Origin: Granulicella sp.
GTDB taxonomy: Bacteria > Acidobacteriota > Terriglobia > Terriglobales > Acidobacteriaceae
Direction of reading: 5' to 3'
Assembly: GCA_025357875.1 (NCBI GenBank)
Contig: JANYLK010000206.1
Coordinates: 1-41,157 of the forward strand
Length of the DNA stretch: 41,157 nt
Below the pieces are notes generated by a model, which did no database searches, was not told the origin of the DNA, and worked only from the letters and a program-made list of their open reading frames with translations. Of this stretch, positions 8,961 through 17,292 are shown one piece after another (position 1 is the first letter of the stretch; the number at the start of each line of letters is the position of its first letter). The position numbers and the translations under genes were made by a program.

Positions 8961-10540
8961 ATGTTCTCAGCCCTCAGCCTGCCTGATCTGGATGCCCTCG
9001 ATCCGGCAGCGCTGAAGGCGATGATCCTTGCTCAGCACGATCAGTATCAGGATCACTTCAAGGCACAGCATGAGAAGTACACCGCGACGCTCACCTCGCG
9101 GGCGAGTGAGATCGAACGTCTGGCACTGCTGGTGGAGAAGCTTCAGCGCATGCTCTTCGGAGCGAAGAGCGAAAAGGTCCTCCGCCAGATCGAACAGCTG
9201 AGTTCCAGCTTGAAGATCTGCAGGCAGCCAGTGCCATTGAGGAGGCGCAGGCGGTTTCTCCCGCAGAGCGTCCCGCATCAGCGAAGCCCTTCCGCCGCCC
9301 CTTGCCGGAGCATCTTCCGCGCGAAGTCCACACTTACCTGCCCGGCCATGAGACCTGCCCCGACTGCGGTGGAAGGCTGCGCGAGTTAGGGGAAGATGTG
9401 GCTGAGATGCTGGAGTACGTGCGGGCCTGCTTCAAGGTCATCCGCCATGTGCGGCCCAAGCTGAGCTGCGATGCCTGCGATCGCATCGTGCAGGCTCCGG
9501 CGCCTTGGCGGCCCATCGACCGCGGCCTCGCGGGGCCGGGTCTGCTTGCCCATGTACTGGTCTCGAAGTATGCCGATCATCAACCGCTCTACCGGCAGTC
9601 GGAGATCTATGCTCGCGAAGGCGTGGACCTGGATCGCTCGACCCTCGCCGGATGGGTGGGCGCAACCAGCGAACTGCTGGCACCGTTGGTGGAAGCCAAT
9701 CGCGATCATGTCATGTCCGCAAGCAAGCTGCACGCCGACGACACGCCGGTCCCGGTGCTTGCGCCCGGCAACGGCAAGACCAAGACCGGAAGACTCTGGA
9801 CTTATGTCCGCGATGACCGGCCATCGGGCGATACAACTGCACTCGCCGTGTGGCTCGCCTTCTCGCCAGACCGCAAGGGAGAACATCCTCGCCAGCACCT
9901 TAAGCTCTACCGGGGTGCGCTCCAGGCTGATGCCTATGCTGGCTTCCAGCATATCTACGAAGGTGGAGCGATCGTCGAAGTCGCCTGCTGGGCGCACGCC
10001 CGGCGCAAGTTCCACGAGATCCATATCGTGCACGCCTCACCGACCACAACCGAAGCGATCGAGCGCGTCGCCGCACTCTACGCGATAGAAGCCGAGATAC
10101 GGGGAAGCACGCCGGAGATCAGGAAGACGATCCGGCAGACCAGAGCAAAACCCCTGCTCGACAGCATGCGCACCTGGCTCGAAGCCACACTCGCGAAGCC
10201 CTCCCGCAAGTCCGACACCGCGGCTGCGATCCGTTACGCGCTCTCGCGTTGGCTCGCCCTCACCCGCTACGTCGACGATGGACAACTCGAGATCGACAAC
10301 AACGCCGCCGAGCGGGTGTTGCGCGTCGTCGCCCTCGGACGCAAGAACTTCCTCTTCGCTGGTTCAAACGCCGGTGGTGCACGCGCCGCAGCCATCTACT
10401 CGCTGCTCGGCTCAGCCAAGCTCAACGGACTCGATCCAGAGATCTATCTCCAGCACGTCCTCGAACGCATCGCCGACCACCCGATCAACAGGATCAACGA
10501 GCTCCTGCCGTGGAACCTGTCGCTCCCCAGCCGGTCCTGA
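8961..10540 (+). pseudogene. tnpC: IS66 TnpC DDE transposase, frameshifted
   Basis: The first 80 residues (frame from 8961) contain the coiled-coil and the [13 protein letters not shown] motif of IS66 transposases. Near 9200, CAGCTGAGTTCC lacks one G relative to the expected CAGCTGGAGTTCC. The rest continues in another frame (9206-10540). That part has the zinc-finger-like CPDCGG...CDACDR, then the DDE catalytic residues in [23 protein letters not shown] and [10 protein letters not shown], and the usual C-terminal helix region. Restoring one base gives an enzyme of about 525 aa, normal for the family. Internal initiation at 9302 would give a protein lacking the N-terminal region. Confidence 0.88.
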
Positions 10541-10542
10541 AC

Positions 10543-10574
10543 TATGTATCCACATAACGCTATGTGGATACATA
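10543..10574 (+). terminator. Perfect 14-bp hairpin after tnpC
   Basis: TATGTATCCACATA (10543-10556) and TATGTGGATACATA (10561-10574) are perfect inverted repeats around an ACGC loop, starting two bases after the tnpC stop and inside the IS. There is no T tract, so it may work as a bidirectional stem, an mRNA stabiliser or a transposition-related structure rather than a classical terminator. Confidence 0.5.
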
Positions 10575-10596
10575 ACTCTGACACCCACCCATAACA

Positions 10597-10618
10597 ACGG
10601 CCAAGACCACACGCTTAC
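10597..10618 (-). repeat. IS66 right terminal inverted repeat
   Basis: Read on the minus strand it begins GTAAGCGT and matches the left end at 8096-8117 at 18 of 22 positions. Confidence 0.88.
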
Positions 10619-10626
10619 TTTCGATT
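10619..10626. repeat. IS66 target-site duplication, right copy
   Basis: TTTCGATT follows the right inverted repeat directly and is identical to 8088-8095. Confidence 0.92.
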
Positions 10627-10660
10627 CAGGATCGGTAGGAAAGGGGAATTCGAACTGGCG

Positions 10661-10692
10661 GTAGAAAAAAATGTTTTACCGGAAGTTCGAAT
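10661..10692 (+). repeat. Degenerate copy of the tRNA-Ser variable and T arms (possible att remnant)
   Basis: This 32-nt stretch aligns without gaps to tRNA-Ser positions 93-124 with 25 identities. It includes the whole TTCGAAT T-loop and a variable arm that can still pair (GGTAGAA at 10660-10666 with TTTTACC at 10674-10680). The acceptor part is not conserved. Together with the integrase beside the real tRNA, it could be the far attachment site of an island covering roughly 0.14-10.7 kb. The rest of 10627-10934 holds no gene that I can see. Confidence 0.45.
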
Positions 10693-10934
10693 GCCTGCTT
10701 AGAAAGCGTCGGATTTTGGCCCATGGTCTCCGTCAGCACGCATTGGCACACGTGCCCTTATCCATTCATCGGCCTACCCGTGGCCTATTGTTCAGTCCAC
10801 TTTCTTTTTTTTGGAAGGGCTGCGGCTCGAAAGGAGTTTTTCTTTAGCCGCTTTGTTTTCAGTGGTTGCCATATAGCAACCCTAGTTGCTGCACAGCAGC
10901 CTTTCTAGGGTGGCGTGTATGGTCGATGTCAATT

Positions 10935-11168
10935 TCATGGTGTGCATCCAATCTTGAAATGTCCAGCAACTGCCAGTGCTGTCCCTCCAAAATCTACTAT
11001 CGTACCCGCACCACCAACCGTTGCCGCCGCTGGCAACCATAAGCCAGGCACCAACGCTGTTAACGCAGCATAAGCCCGCATGCCAGCACCGGCCAAAGCT
11101 ACAGCTATTCCCCGTGTCCTGCAAAGCTGAGCAAGAAGGCGGTGAAGCTGGCGTACTAGTCTGTCCAT
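10935..11168 (-). pseudogene. Decayed RHS-tip-like C-terminal fragment
   Basis: The C-terminal part of this 77-aa frame (AGAGMRAYAALTALVPGLWL, then PAAATVGGAG, ending FKIGC) resembles the end of the RHS-tip protein at 11566-12294 (VAGAGGLNSLIEAATGVGL, then PAAATTGLVSG, ending YRVGC). Shared landmarks are AGAG, LPAAAT and a final hydrophobic stretch ending in a V/I-GC. No start or RHS core precedes it in frame, so it looks like the leftover of a second tip behind the first, as in displaced RHS cassettes. The match is short and based on reading by eye. Confidence 0.4.
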
Positions 11169-11221
11169 AACCCCTACCGCAAGGGACTGGCTGCGTCAGC
11201 ACCTGCTTTAGTTGCGTCGGT

Positions 11222-11569
11222 TTACTTGGGGCCATAATGGGAGATCAAACTATCTGCGATGCACATTAAGACGACGGCATTAGCCACAAGAACCACATAG
11301 GCGAAGTAAAGTGAACATGTACTGATCGTGGCAGCGTCGCTCATAATTGCTGGAAGACGTGTCACCTTACGAAGTACGTTTACTCCTACAGATAGTGGGA
11401 GAGAGATCATTATTGGCAGATAAAGGGATCTCATGGACCATCGGGTATCACTGAATTTAACGTATACCAGCAAAGTTTCTGAGATCACCCAAGATGAAAG
11501 TGCAAAAGCCCATACTATGGCAGCGCTTCCGTGCCATATTGACAATTGGTTCTTCATTAGCATTCTCAT
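11222..11569 (-). CDS. Small polytopic membrane protein, probable immunity partner of the RHS tip
   Basis: The 115-aa product has three or four hydrophobic segments (about residues 14-36, 48-62 and 84-106) and no recognisable domain. Its ATG overlaps the TGA of the upstream RHS-tip gene as ATGA, so the two are translationally coupled. A short gene directly after an RHS C-terminal tip is, in known RHS systems, the immunity protein for the variable toxin. A membrane-embedded immunity protein would fit a membrane-acting toxin. The first in-frame ATG gives MRMLMKNQL, and the ATG at residue 5 is also possible. Function is inferred only from position. Confidence 0.6.
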   Translation of the reverse strand: MRMLMKNQLSIWHGSAAIVWAFALSSWVISETLLVYVKFSDTRWSMRSLYLPIMISLPLSVGVNVLRKVTRLPAIMSDAATISTCSLYFAYVVLVANAVVLMCIADSLISHYGPK

Positions 11570-12294
11570 TTACATCCAACTCGATAAGCAATCTGTAATT
11601 CTGTTATGAAGCTGTAGGCACCCACAACTCCTGAGACCAGTCCCGTAGTTGCAGCGGCTGGTAGACCCACTCCGGTTGCGGCCTCAATCAAACTATTAAG
11701 TCCTCCTGCCCCGGCCACTCTCCCGGAGTACGTCGCGGCCTTTGCAAGCGACTCGCAGTTTGGAAGACGCGGTGCCAATACAAGTTTAGTCATATGGATG
11801 ACCAAGCTTGTAGCAACTTTGATTGTTACCAATGCGATAGTTCCTGCCCCCGCTGGATTTGGAGCCGAAGGTTGTCCTGAATTGAGGTTCACGGGACCTG
11901 CGGTAACGCAATAGCTGTTCAGACATGGTGCTTGAGGGTGGCTCGGGTCTGGCTGCGCGGTAACCTTGATCGTTGTTGGCGGGGCGGCAATAATTGGAAC
12001 TCCGTCTGCGCCTAGAATGTAATAGTGACCGTATTGATCGTGACATCCGTAAGCGCAGGCCGTTGCGCAGCCCTTTGTCCCGACGCCAGCTTGCCCCATC
12101 ACGCGACCATCCAGTCCTGATGGATCGATGAAGCTCTGCGGGTTATTGAGTACGTAGCTGTACCGGTTCAAACTTTGTGGATTAGTCGGATCATAGCTTC
12201 CGTCATAGGGGTCGGGTCTAAGCCATCTACCCAAAGTCGAGCCTAATTGCCGGAATGGGAACGCGCCGTTGCTGACAATGATGTGGGTCATCAC
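11566..12294 (-). CDS. Orphan RHS repeat-associated core tip with variable C-terminus
   Basis: Residues 20-60 carry the conserved RHS core end (LGRWLRPDPYDGSYD, PTNPQSLNRYSYVLNNP and FIDPSGL). After DPSGL the remaining 180 residues are unlike anything I know. They contain a C-x3-C-x3-C patch (CATACAYGC) and two glycine/alanine-rich hydrophobic regions (around AGTIALVTIKVATSLVI, and GLPAAATTGLVSGVVGAYSF). Full RHS proteins have thousands of residues, and the shell-forming repeats are absent here, so this is a detached tip. It starts at ATG 12294 without a signal peptide. The coupled membrane protein downstream suggests a toxin/immunity pair, perhaps pore-forming or membrane-targeting; that is inference. 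Confidence 0.75.
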   Translation of the reverse strand: MMTHIIVSNGAFPFRQLGSTLGRWLRPDPYDGSYDPTNPQSLNRYSYVLNNPQSFIDPSGLDGRVMGQAGVGTKGCATACAYGCHDQYGHYYILGADGVPIIAAPPTTIKVTAQPDPSHPQAPCLNSYCVTAGPVNLNSGQPSAPNPAGAGTIALVTIKVATSLVIHMTKLVLAPRLPNCESLAKAATYSGRVAGAGGLNSLIEAATGVGLPAAATTGLVSGVVGAYSFITELQIAYRVGCK

Positions 12295-12655
12295 CTGAAG
12301 CCATCATCAGAATGTGTTTGCCGCGCGGGGGAACAACGGAACAACTTCCTCTAAACATATTGAGCGGGTGCGCTGCGAAACGCTCCCGGAGGCACACAAA
12401 TATGTGCTCCCGTCAGTGGCTTTCAAAAAGCGGGCCCGAACGCGGAAAGGCTACTGCCATTGGACAAGGCACGTGCCGCGCGATTGCGGATACTTCTTCA
12501 TGGACTATTCAGGTCCTCGCGAAACAATCCATGCCGGGAGGCAAATAAGTAAATGAAGTTATGGGCTCTTTGGGTGCTCACCTTGACGTATTAGACCCGT
12601 TGTCACGCTGCACTCAAATCCCGGGATAGCCCTCGTTTGTTATCAATCTATTTCC
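12295..12655. other. 361-bp region without a recognisable gene
   Basis: Two overlapping plus-strand frames of about 80 aa (12312-12556) cover most of it, but neither shows motifs or a convincing ribosome binding site. It separates the RHS tip from the transposase fragment. Confidence 0.4.
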
Positions 12656-13263
12656 GTGATTAAACTGCAGGTTAACTGCACTGAAATACTAGAATGTTGC
12701 ACTAAAAGCCCGGACGAAGTTGAGGTGAAAGTTGTTCCGGGATTTTTGATGCAAAAGTGGCGCAACTGGGAGGCTGCGGGGGAAGCGGATTGGCTCCTGG
12801 CTCTGAAGCGAGAGTCGGTGATCGGCCCCTTGGCCGTTGAAGCGAGACTCGGTTTGGAGCGGGTGGACGAGGCCGCACTACTCGGCCTGGGACGCAGCGT
12901 CGTCTACGATCTCGTCAAGCGCTACCGGCAATGGCCACAAGCCTCCTCTCTGCTGCCCGGCAAGCGCGGACGCGAGCTCAAAGCATCGGTTCTCGGCCTG
13001 GATCGTGAGCATCTGCTTAGCTCGTGCATCCAGGAGTTCTACCTCAAGCCGGAACGACCGCGACTGGCGGCTCTTGCCTTGGAAGTTCGGCGGCGATTTG
13101 CCGAACAAAACTTGTGGACCCCAAACTACCGCACAATAATCAGCCGAGTCCAAGCGCTTGACCTGCGGCTTGGCACCGCAAAGCGCGAAGGATCCAAGAA
13201 ACCCGAGAGCTGTTCGGCCCAGTTGCGATCTCAACGTTGCAGCCAGAACACCCGATGCCATGA
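12656..13263 (+). pseudogene. TniA/TnsB-like (Mu-type) transposase, N-terminal fragment
   Basis: The fragment resembles the N-terminal helix-turn-helix region of TniA/TnsB-type transposases. ALLGLGRSVVYDLVKRYRQ is the DNA-binding helix pair, and SSLLPGKRGRE, the segment around IQEFYLKPERPRLAALALEV, and YRTIISRVQALD follow in the usual order. At about 13200 the frame slips: AKREGSKK continues in the next frame as RELFGPVAISTLQPEHPMP before a TGA at 13262-13264. The whole DDE catalytic domain, which should come directly after this point, is missing. The intact proteins exceed 500 aa. The region upstream of about residue 30 may be non-native. It is flanked by rearranged GH79 DNA, so it may mark the break that scattered that gene. 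Confidence 0.75.
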
Positions 13264-13303
13264 TTGAGGGATTGATAGATCTCCTCCTCGCTAGCAAAGC
13301 TGC

Positions 13304-13491
13304 TGCACCATCCTTCGCCTAATGGCACCGTCATTGGAGAGTACGACTGGCATCACCCTTGGGGAGGCGGCCATAACTCCCGATGGGGGGTGGAGGGCGA
13401 CGCGGACGGAGACCTTGCGTCTGCGCGGGCGGGCACGGGGCCCATCTTGCTTCCCGCCGGAAGCGCGGCTGTGGTTATGCTCAGGACGTAG
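13304..13491 (+). pseudogene. C-terminal fragment of a second GH79 gene (plus strand)
   Basis: Starting at about 13307 the plus strand encodes TILRLMAPSLESTTGITLGE, then AAITPDGGWRATRTE. This closely follows the GH79 protein of 5826-7259 near its C-terminus (TILRLTAPSLESTTGITFGE, ASVTPDGGWKATRTE). After about 13430 the frame slips by one base and the ending GTGPILLPAGSAAVVML and a TAG follow, matching GTGHILLPAGSAVVVKL. Everything upstream of residue 410 or so is absent. Sequence after the stop still resembles the DNA downstream of the intact gene, including the operator-like site. The N-terminal piece of the same lost paralogue lies at 13838-14056 in the opposite orientation. Confidence 0.85.
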
Positions 13492-13837
13492 GCTGTGCGG
13501 TTCGACTCAATTCTCATTTGGTGGCTGCGTCTGTTGTCGCGCAGAAATCGGACCCAACGGCTGCCTCAGCGATGGACGTAGGACCACTTCCAGCAATGTA
13601 AACGCCTGCGCAAAAAAGCTTCGTCAAAGCGTGAGCCGCTCAACCGCTCCCCTTCGACGATATCTCTTTCTCTGGCTCTTTCCCCAGCAGCTCTCCCGAA
13701 GACCTCTTGGTTGGCTGACCGCGAGCTGAATAACGCCTTAAGTGATCTGGAAAATCGAAAGAGAGTGTCGGCTTCGGAGTTCACCCGGCGCGACCGCACT
13801 ACGGAGGTCACATTGAGAGGTTGATTGTCACGACGTG
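13492..13837. other. Duplicated GH79 downstream DNA, no gene
   Basis: The first 130 bp resemble the sequence that follows the intact GH79 stop (region 5700-5825, minus strand). The best match is TGTAAACGCCTGCGCAAAA against TGTAAGCGCTTGCGCAAAA. The rest up to 13837 has only short frames without motifs. Confidence 0.5.
13597..13612 (+). promoter_or_regulatory. Diverged copy of the LacI-type operator
   Basis: TGTAAACGCCTGCGCA differs at two positions from TGTAAGCGCTTGCGCA at 5729-5744 (minus strand). It lies at the same relative place, about 105 bp after the GH79 stop. No intact gene lies downstream, so it is probably non-functional now. Confidence 0.4.
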
Positions 13838-14056
13838 GTTAGTGGCGCTAAACAACCCGTGTCTGGCCACCGACGAAATCTCGTAACCGAGGCCTATGAA
13901 ATCTGGTGGAATCGCGCCAAAAACCTGTTCCGTATGCACCTGCACCTGGACGGGACTTGCCTCATCGGCAAACGCTACGAATGGTGCGAACAGCCGGTTC
14001 GAAGCCATCAGGCCCATCGCAATGGTGGACCGATGTAGAAATTTTCTACGATTCAT
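13838..14056 (-). pseudogene. N-terminal fragment of a second GH79 gene (minus strand)
   Basis: From ATG 14056 the first 73 residues (MNRRKFLHRSTIAMGLMASN, later HTEQVFGAIPPDFIGLGYEI, SSVARHGLFSATN) follow the intact GH79 N-terminus with few substitutions, including the twin-arginine-like signal. The match stops abruptly after ATN at about 13838, and nine unrelated codons follow. The catalytic barrel is absent. This piece and the C-terminal piece at 13304-13491 point toward each other on opposite strands, so at least one deletion and one inversion must have occurred. Confidence 0.88.
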
Positions 14057-14521
14057 ATCTCGAGGTCACCTTTCTAGCGGCGCTAGCTTCCATACAAAGG
14101 TCTACTGGACGACTGCACTTCCTAGGGGCCTGCGTACTATAGGGCCTCGGCGCGAACTGGATAACTGGAACAGTATGCACGATCGTATGCGTCCAAGCTA
14201 CAACGCGACATGACGCCGCAATCCCGTGGTCAGCTTCCAACGCGCTGCGCCTGACTTGGTCTAGGTGCGCGAGGCGGTCAACGCATCCGTGCATCCGTCA
14301 TCCCGGAGAGCAGACGACCCCCGGGTTGTGCCGAAGAAGCATTCAGTTCTCAGGCGATCGTGTTTGAGCGTAAGAGCAGAAAACTGACTCTCCGAACCGG
14401 GGCCGAAGGACAGCAATTACCACCAGGGACGCGATAGGGAACCCGCTCGTCAAGCTTCTTTCCGCTCGTTTGGATTATGCTGTTGTACGGAACACCACCA
14501 GATGTACCGAGGCCACCTCGC
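14057..14521. other. 465-bp region upstream of the glutaminase-like gene
   Basis: The leftmost bases resemble the leader of the GH79 gene (CTCGAG just before the start codon). The remainder should contain the promoter of the gene at 14522, but I see no strong -35/-10 pair or operator. No open frame here is convincing. Confidence 0.4.
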
Positions 14522-16642
14522 ATGATAAAGCGCACGACACTTGTTGCCCCTCTCTTGACCGCCGCCAGCCTTATTGCGCAGCAGGGGCTCCGGCCTCCAT
14601 CCACTCCCCTCATCACCCACAACCCCTACTTTTCCATCTGGTCGAATAGCGACGATCTCACCGCCTCCGACACTGTGCACTGGACCGGCAAGCCGCAACC
14701 CATCACCGGCCTCGTCCGTATCGACGGCCACCCGCTACGCTTCATGGGCCGCGACCCCCGCGGGATGCCCGCCATGCTTCAGACCGCTCGCACTGTCACC
14801 CCTACCCACACCCGCTACACCTTCACCGGCGGCGGCGTCGAGCTCAATCTCACTTTCTTTACCCCTACCATCCTCTCCGATCTCGACATCCTCTCGCGCC
14901 CCGTCACCTACGTCAGCTTTACTGTCAAATCCATTGATGGCGGAACTCACAACGACGTCTCCGTCCTCGTCGATGTAAGTCCCATCATCGCCGTCAACGC
15001 TCCCGGTGAGGCTGTGACCTACTCGCGCAACCAGACCGAGACCCAGACCGTCCTGTCTGTTGGCTCGCGCGATCAGCGTGTCCTCAACCGCTCCGGCGAC
15101 GACCTACGCATAGACTGGGGCTACTTTCACCTCTCAGTACCGAGCGACGAAGAGTCCACATCCGCGATCGTTCGCGAGACCTCCGTGTCTCCCAACGGAT
15201 CCTTCGCTACCACCGGCGCTCTTCCCAAGGCCGACGACATGGACGCATCGCCGGTCGTAGGCCGTGGCGACGCGCACCTCGCCACCGAGCTCCTCTTCCA
15301 CACTGTCGCCGGCCAGGCCGCCACCCGCCACATCCTCGTCTCTTACACCGAGGGCTATGCCATCCAGTACCTACAGCGCAATCTCCAGCCCTGGTGGCAG
15401 CGCAATGGCCAGACCGTCGCCAGCATGCTCGACGACGCCGAGCGCGAGATGCCCGCCCTCGAAAAGCGTGCCACCGATCTCGACACCACCCTCACGGCCG
15501 ACCTCACCCGGATCGCTGGTGTTAACTACGCCAACCTTTGCATCCTCGCCTACCGCCAGGCCTGGGCGGCCCACGGCTTCGTTGCCGACCTCAATGGCGA
15601 GCCCCTAGTTTTCGGCAAGGAGAATTTCTCCAACGGCAGCATCGGCACCGTCGACGTCCTCTATCCCGCATCACCCTTTTTCCTTTTCTTCAACCCCGTC
15701 CTGCTCGAAGCCGAGCTCCGTCCTTTGATGGAGTACACCGCGCTGCCCAACCGCTGGCGCTTCCCCTTCGCCCCGCATGACCTCGGCACCTACCCCCTCG
15801 CCAATGGCCAGACCTACGGCGGCGGAGAGCAGACTGAAGAGAACCAGATGCCTGTCGAGGAGACCGGCAATATGCTTCTCATGATCGATGCCGTCGCCAG
15901 CGCCGAAGGCAACGCGAAATTCGCGGAACAGTACTGGCCCAAACTCACTCAGTGGGCGGAGTTCCTTAAAGCACACGGCCTCGACCCCGAAAACCAACTC
16001 ACAACCGACGACTTCGCTGGCCATGTCACCCACAATGCCAACCTCGCCCTCAAAGCCATCGACGCCCTAGAGGCCTACGCTGACCTCGCCCGCCTCCTGC
16101 ACAAAGATGCGGAGGCGCGTGACTACAGCAAGACCGCCCACGCGTACGCCGCCAGGTGGATCGAACTGGATAAGGAAGGCGACCACTACAAGCTCGCCTA
16201 CGACTCCGCAAACACCTGGAGCCAGAAATACAACCTGGTCTGGGACAAGGTGCTCGGCTATAACCTCTTTCCCCCGTCCGTCCGCGAAAGCGAGATCAGC
16301 TTCTACAAGACCAAGCTCAACAAGTACGGCCTTCCCCTCGACAACCGCGCCGACTACACCAAGCTCGACTGGTCCATCTGGACCGCCACCCTCACCTCGA
16401 ACCCCGCCGACTTCAACGCCATCATGGATCCCATCGCCCTCTGGATCAACGAGACCCCCACCCGCGTCCCCCTCACCGATTGGTACGACACTAAGAACGG
16501 CAGGCAAATCGGCTTTCAGGCCCGCAGCGTCGTCGGCGGTGTCTATATCAAGGCGCTCGCCGATAAGCAGCTCACCGAAAAGTGGCGAGCCAGAGTTGTT
16601 CCTGCCGCGAAAGATGTTGCACCAAAATCCGCCACCCGTTAA
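14522..16642 (+). CDS. Secreted glutaminase-like protein (DUF5127/DUF4965/DUF1793)
   Basis: From MIKRTTLVAPLLTAASLIAQ, a Sec signal peptide, the protein runs about 706 aa, the normal size of this family. Domain order is a beta-sandwich N-terminal region (LITHNPYFSIWSNSDDLT, DUF4964/DUF5127-like), then DUF4965 (PMEYTALPNRW-like region, FPFAPHDLGTYPLANGQTYG, MPVEETGNMLLM), and an alpha/alpha-barrel end (WSQKYNLVWDKVLGYNLFP, IALWINETPTRVPLTDWYDT, GFQARSVVGGVYIKAL). Fungal members are called glutaminase A, but in bacteria the fold and frequent position among glycosidases suggest a glycan or glycopeptide role. I chose the ATG at 14522 over the one at 14477 because it starts the signal peptide. The gene is very rich in C at third positions and is intact amid debris. 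Confidence 0.85.
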   Translation: MIKRTTLVAPLLTAASLIAQQGLRPPSTPLITHNPYFSIWSNSDDLTASDTVHWTGKPQPITGLVRIDGHPLRFMGRDPRGMPAMLQTARTVTPTHTRYTFTGGGVELNLTFFTPTILSDLDILSRPVTYVSFTVKSIDGGTHNDVSVLVDVSPIIAVNAPGEAVTYSRNQTETQTVLSVGSRDQRVLNRSGDDLRIDWGYFHLSVPSDEESTSAIVRETSVSPNGSFATTGALPKADDMDASPVVGRGDAHLATELLFHTVAGQAATRHILVSYTEGYAIQYLQRNLQPWWQRNGQTVASMLDDAEREMPALEKRATDLDTTLTADLTRIAGVNYANLCILAYRQAWAAHGFVADLNGEPLVFGKENFSNGSIGTVDVLYPASPFFLFFNPVLLEAELRPLMEYTALPNRWRFPFAPHDLGTYPLANGQTYGGGEQTEENQMPVEETGNMLLMIDAVASAEGNAKFAEQYWPKLTQWAEFLKAHGLDPENQLTTDDFAGHVTHNANLALKAIDALEAYADLARLLHKDAEARDYSKTAHAYAARWIELDKEGDHYKLAYDSANTWSQKYNLVWDKVLGYNLFPPSVRESEISFYKTKLNKYGLPLDNRADYTKLDWSIWTATLTSNPADFNAIMDPIALWINETPTRVPLTDWYDTKNGRQIGFQARSVVGGVYIKALADKQLTEKWRARVVPAAKDVAPKSATR

Positions 16643-16789
16643 TCGAAAGGCCCCTGCGATTCTTTCAACTGCCGACAAATATCTGTGCCCGGGGAATAGC
16701 GTTGTTGCAAATGCGGGCTCACACGCGGTACTCATGGGCGCGGCTCCGTGGATGTTGAATCGCACCCAAGGGCAGACGTCAGGAGATAC

Positions 16790-17240
16790 CGGATTTGGAG
16801 CTCGATGGTTGGCTTGAGCGGGAGATCGCAGTTTGCGGTTTGAGGACGCGCCATGGCAACAGGCTTCGCACGCTACTGGGAGCAACTCTTCGAGCGCCTC
16901 GTGGGGAGTATCCCATTCGTTTGTCAGGATTGGGCGAGTACAAAAGCCACCTATCGATTTTTTGCGAACGAGAGCGGTGACTAGAATCTGGTTGGGTAAT
17001 TTGCCTGTACGCACGAGCGATTCGAGGGCGCTGTCGAGGGTCCATTGCTATACTTCACGACACGACAGATTCATCTATCGCCCCGAGGAGACGAAGCCAC
17101 GGTATGGTGAGCAAGCGGCCGACACAATATGGCACTGGTCCGCGCTTTCACACGATGCGGGGAATTTTTATGCACTCCAGCCTAGCGGTGACGCAGGATG
17201 GTTTGCCTCGGGCTGGCCGGCCTCAATTGGGATCTATCAG
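16790..17240 (+). pseudogene. IS4-family (Tn5-like) transposase remnant
   Basis: Pieces of one transposase occur in different frames. MATGFARYWEQLFERLVGSI, then PFVCQDWASTKATYRFFANE (16853 onward) is the N-terminal DNA-binding region. ERFEGAVEGPLLY and then FIYRPEETKPRYG (about 17012-17107) correspond to the strand with the first catalytic aspartate. MHSSLAVTQDGLP (17170 onward) is the HSSLAVT segment that follows. Stops and several frameshifts separate them, and the catalytic C-terminal half is absent. It is a badly decayed copy. Confidence 0.65.
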
Positions 17241-17292
17241 TAAGAGCATCGTGATGACAAGCGATCGCCCATGCTAGAAACGGTTTCAAAGC

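Larger units (their letters stand above)
8096..10618 (+). mobile_element. IS66-family insertion sequence, complete ends, decayed genes
   Basis: This 2523-bp element carries the three-gene IS66 layout tnpA-tnpB-tnpC. The left end starts GTAAGCGTCCGGTGTTGGCCGG. The right end, read inward on the other strand, is GTAAGCGTGTGGTCTTGGCCGT, matching at 18 of 22 positions. The flanks are exact 8-bp direct repeats TTTCGATT at 8088-8095 and 10619-10626, the target-site length known for IS66. The perfect duplication suggests a fairly recent insertion, yet tnpB and tnpC each carry an apparent one-base deletion, so the copy should be immobile unless helped in trans. A second, truncated IS66 left end lies at 21269. 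Confidence 0.95.

Noticed and set aside
12312-12556. Two overlapping frames of about 80 aa
   Set aside because: No recognisable motifs or convincing start signals; they overlap each other in different frames.
16067-17014. 315-aa minus-strand frame opposite the glutaminase-like gene
   Set aside because: It is the antisense shadow of a high-GC coding region and then runs into IS4 debris; no domain is visible.
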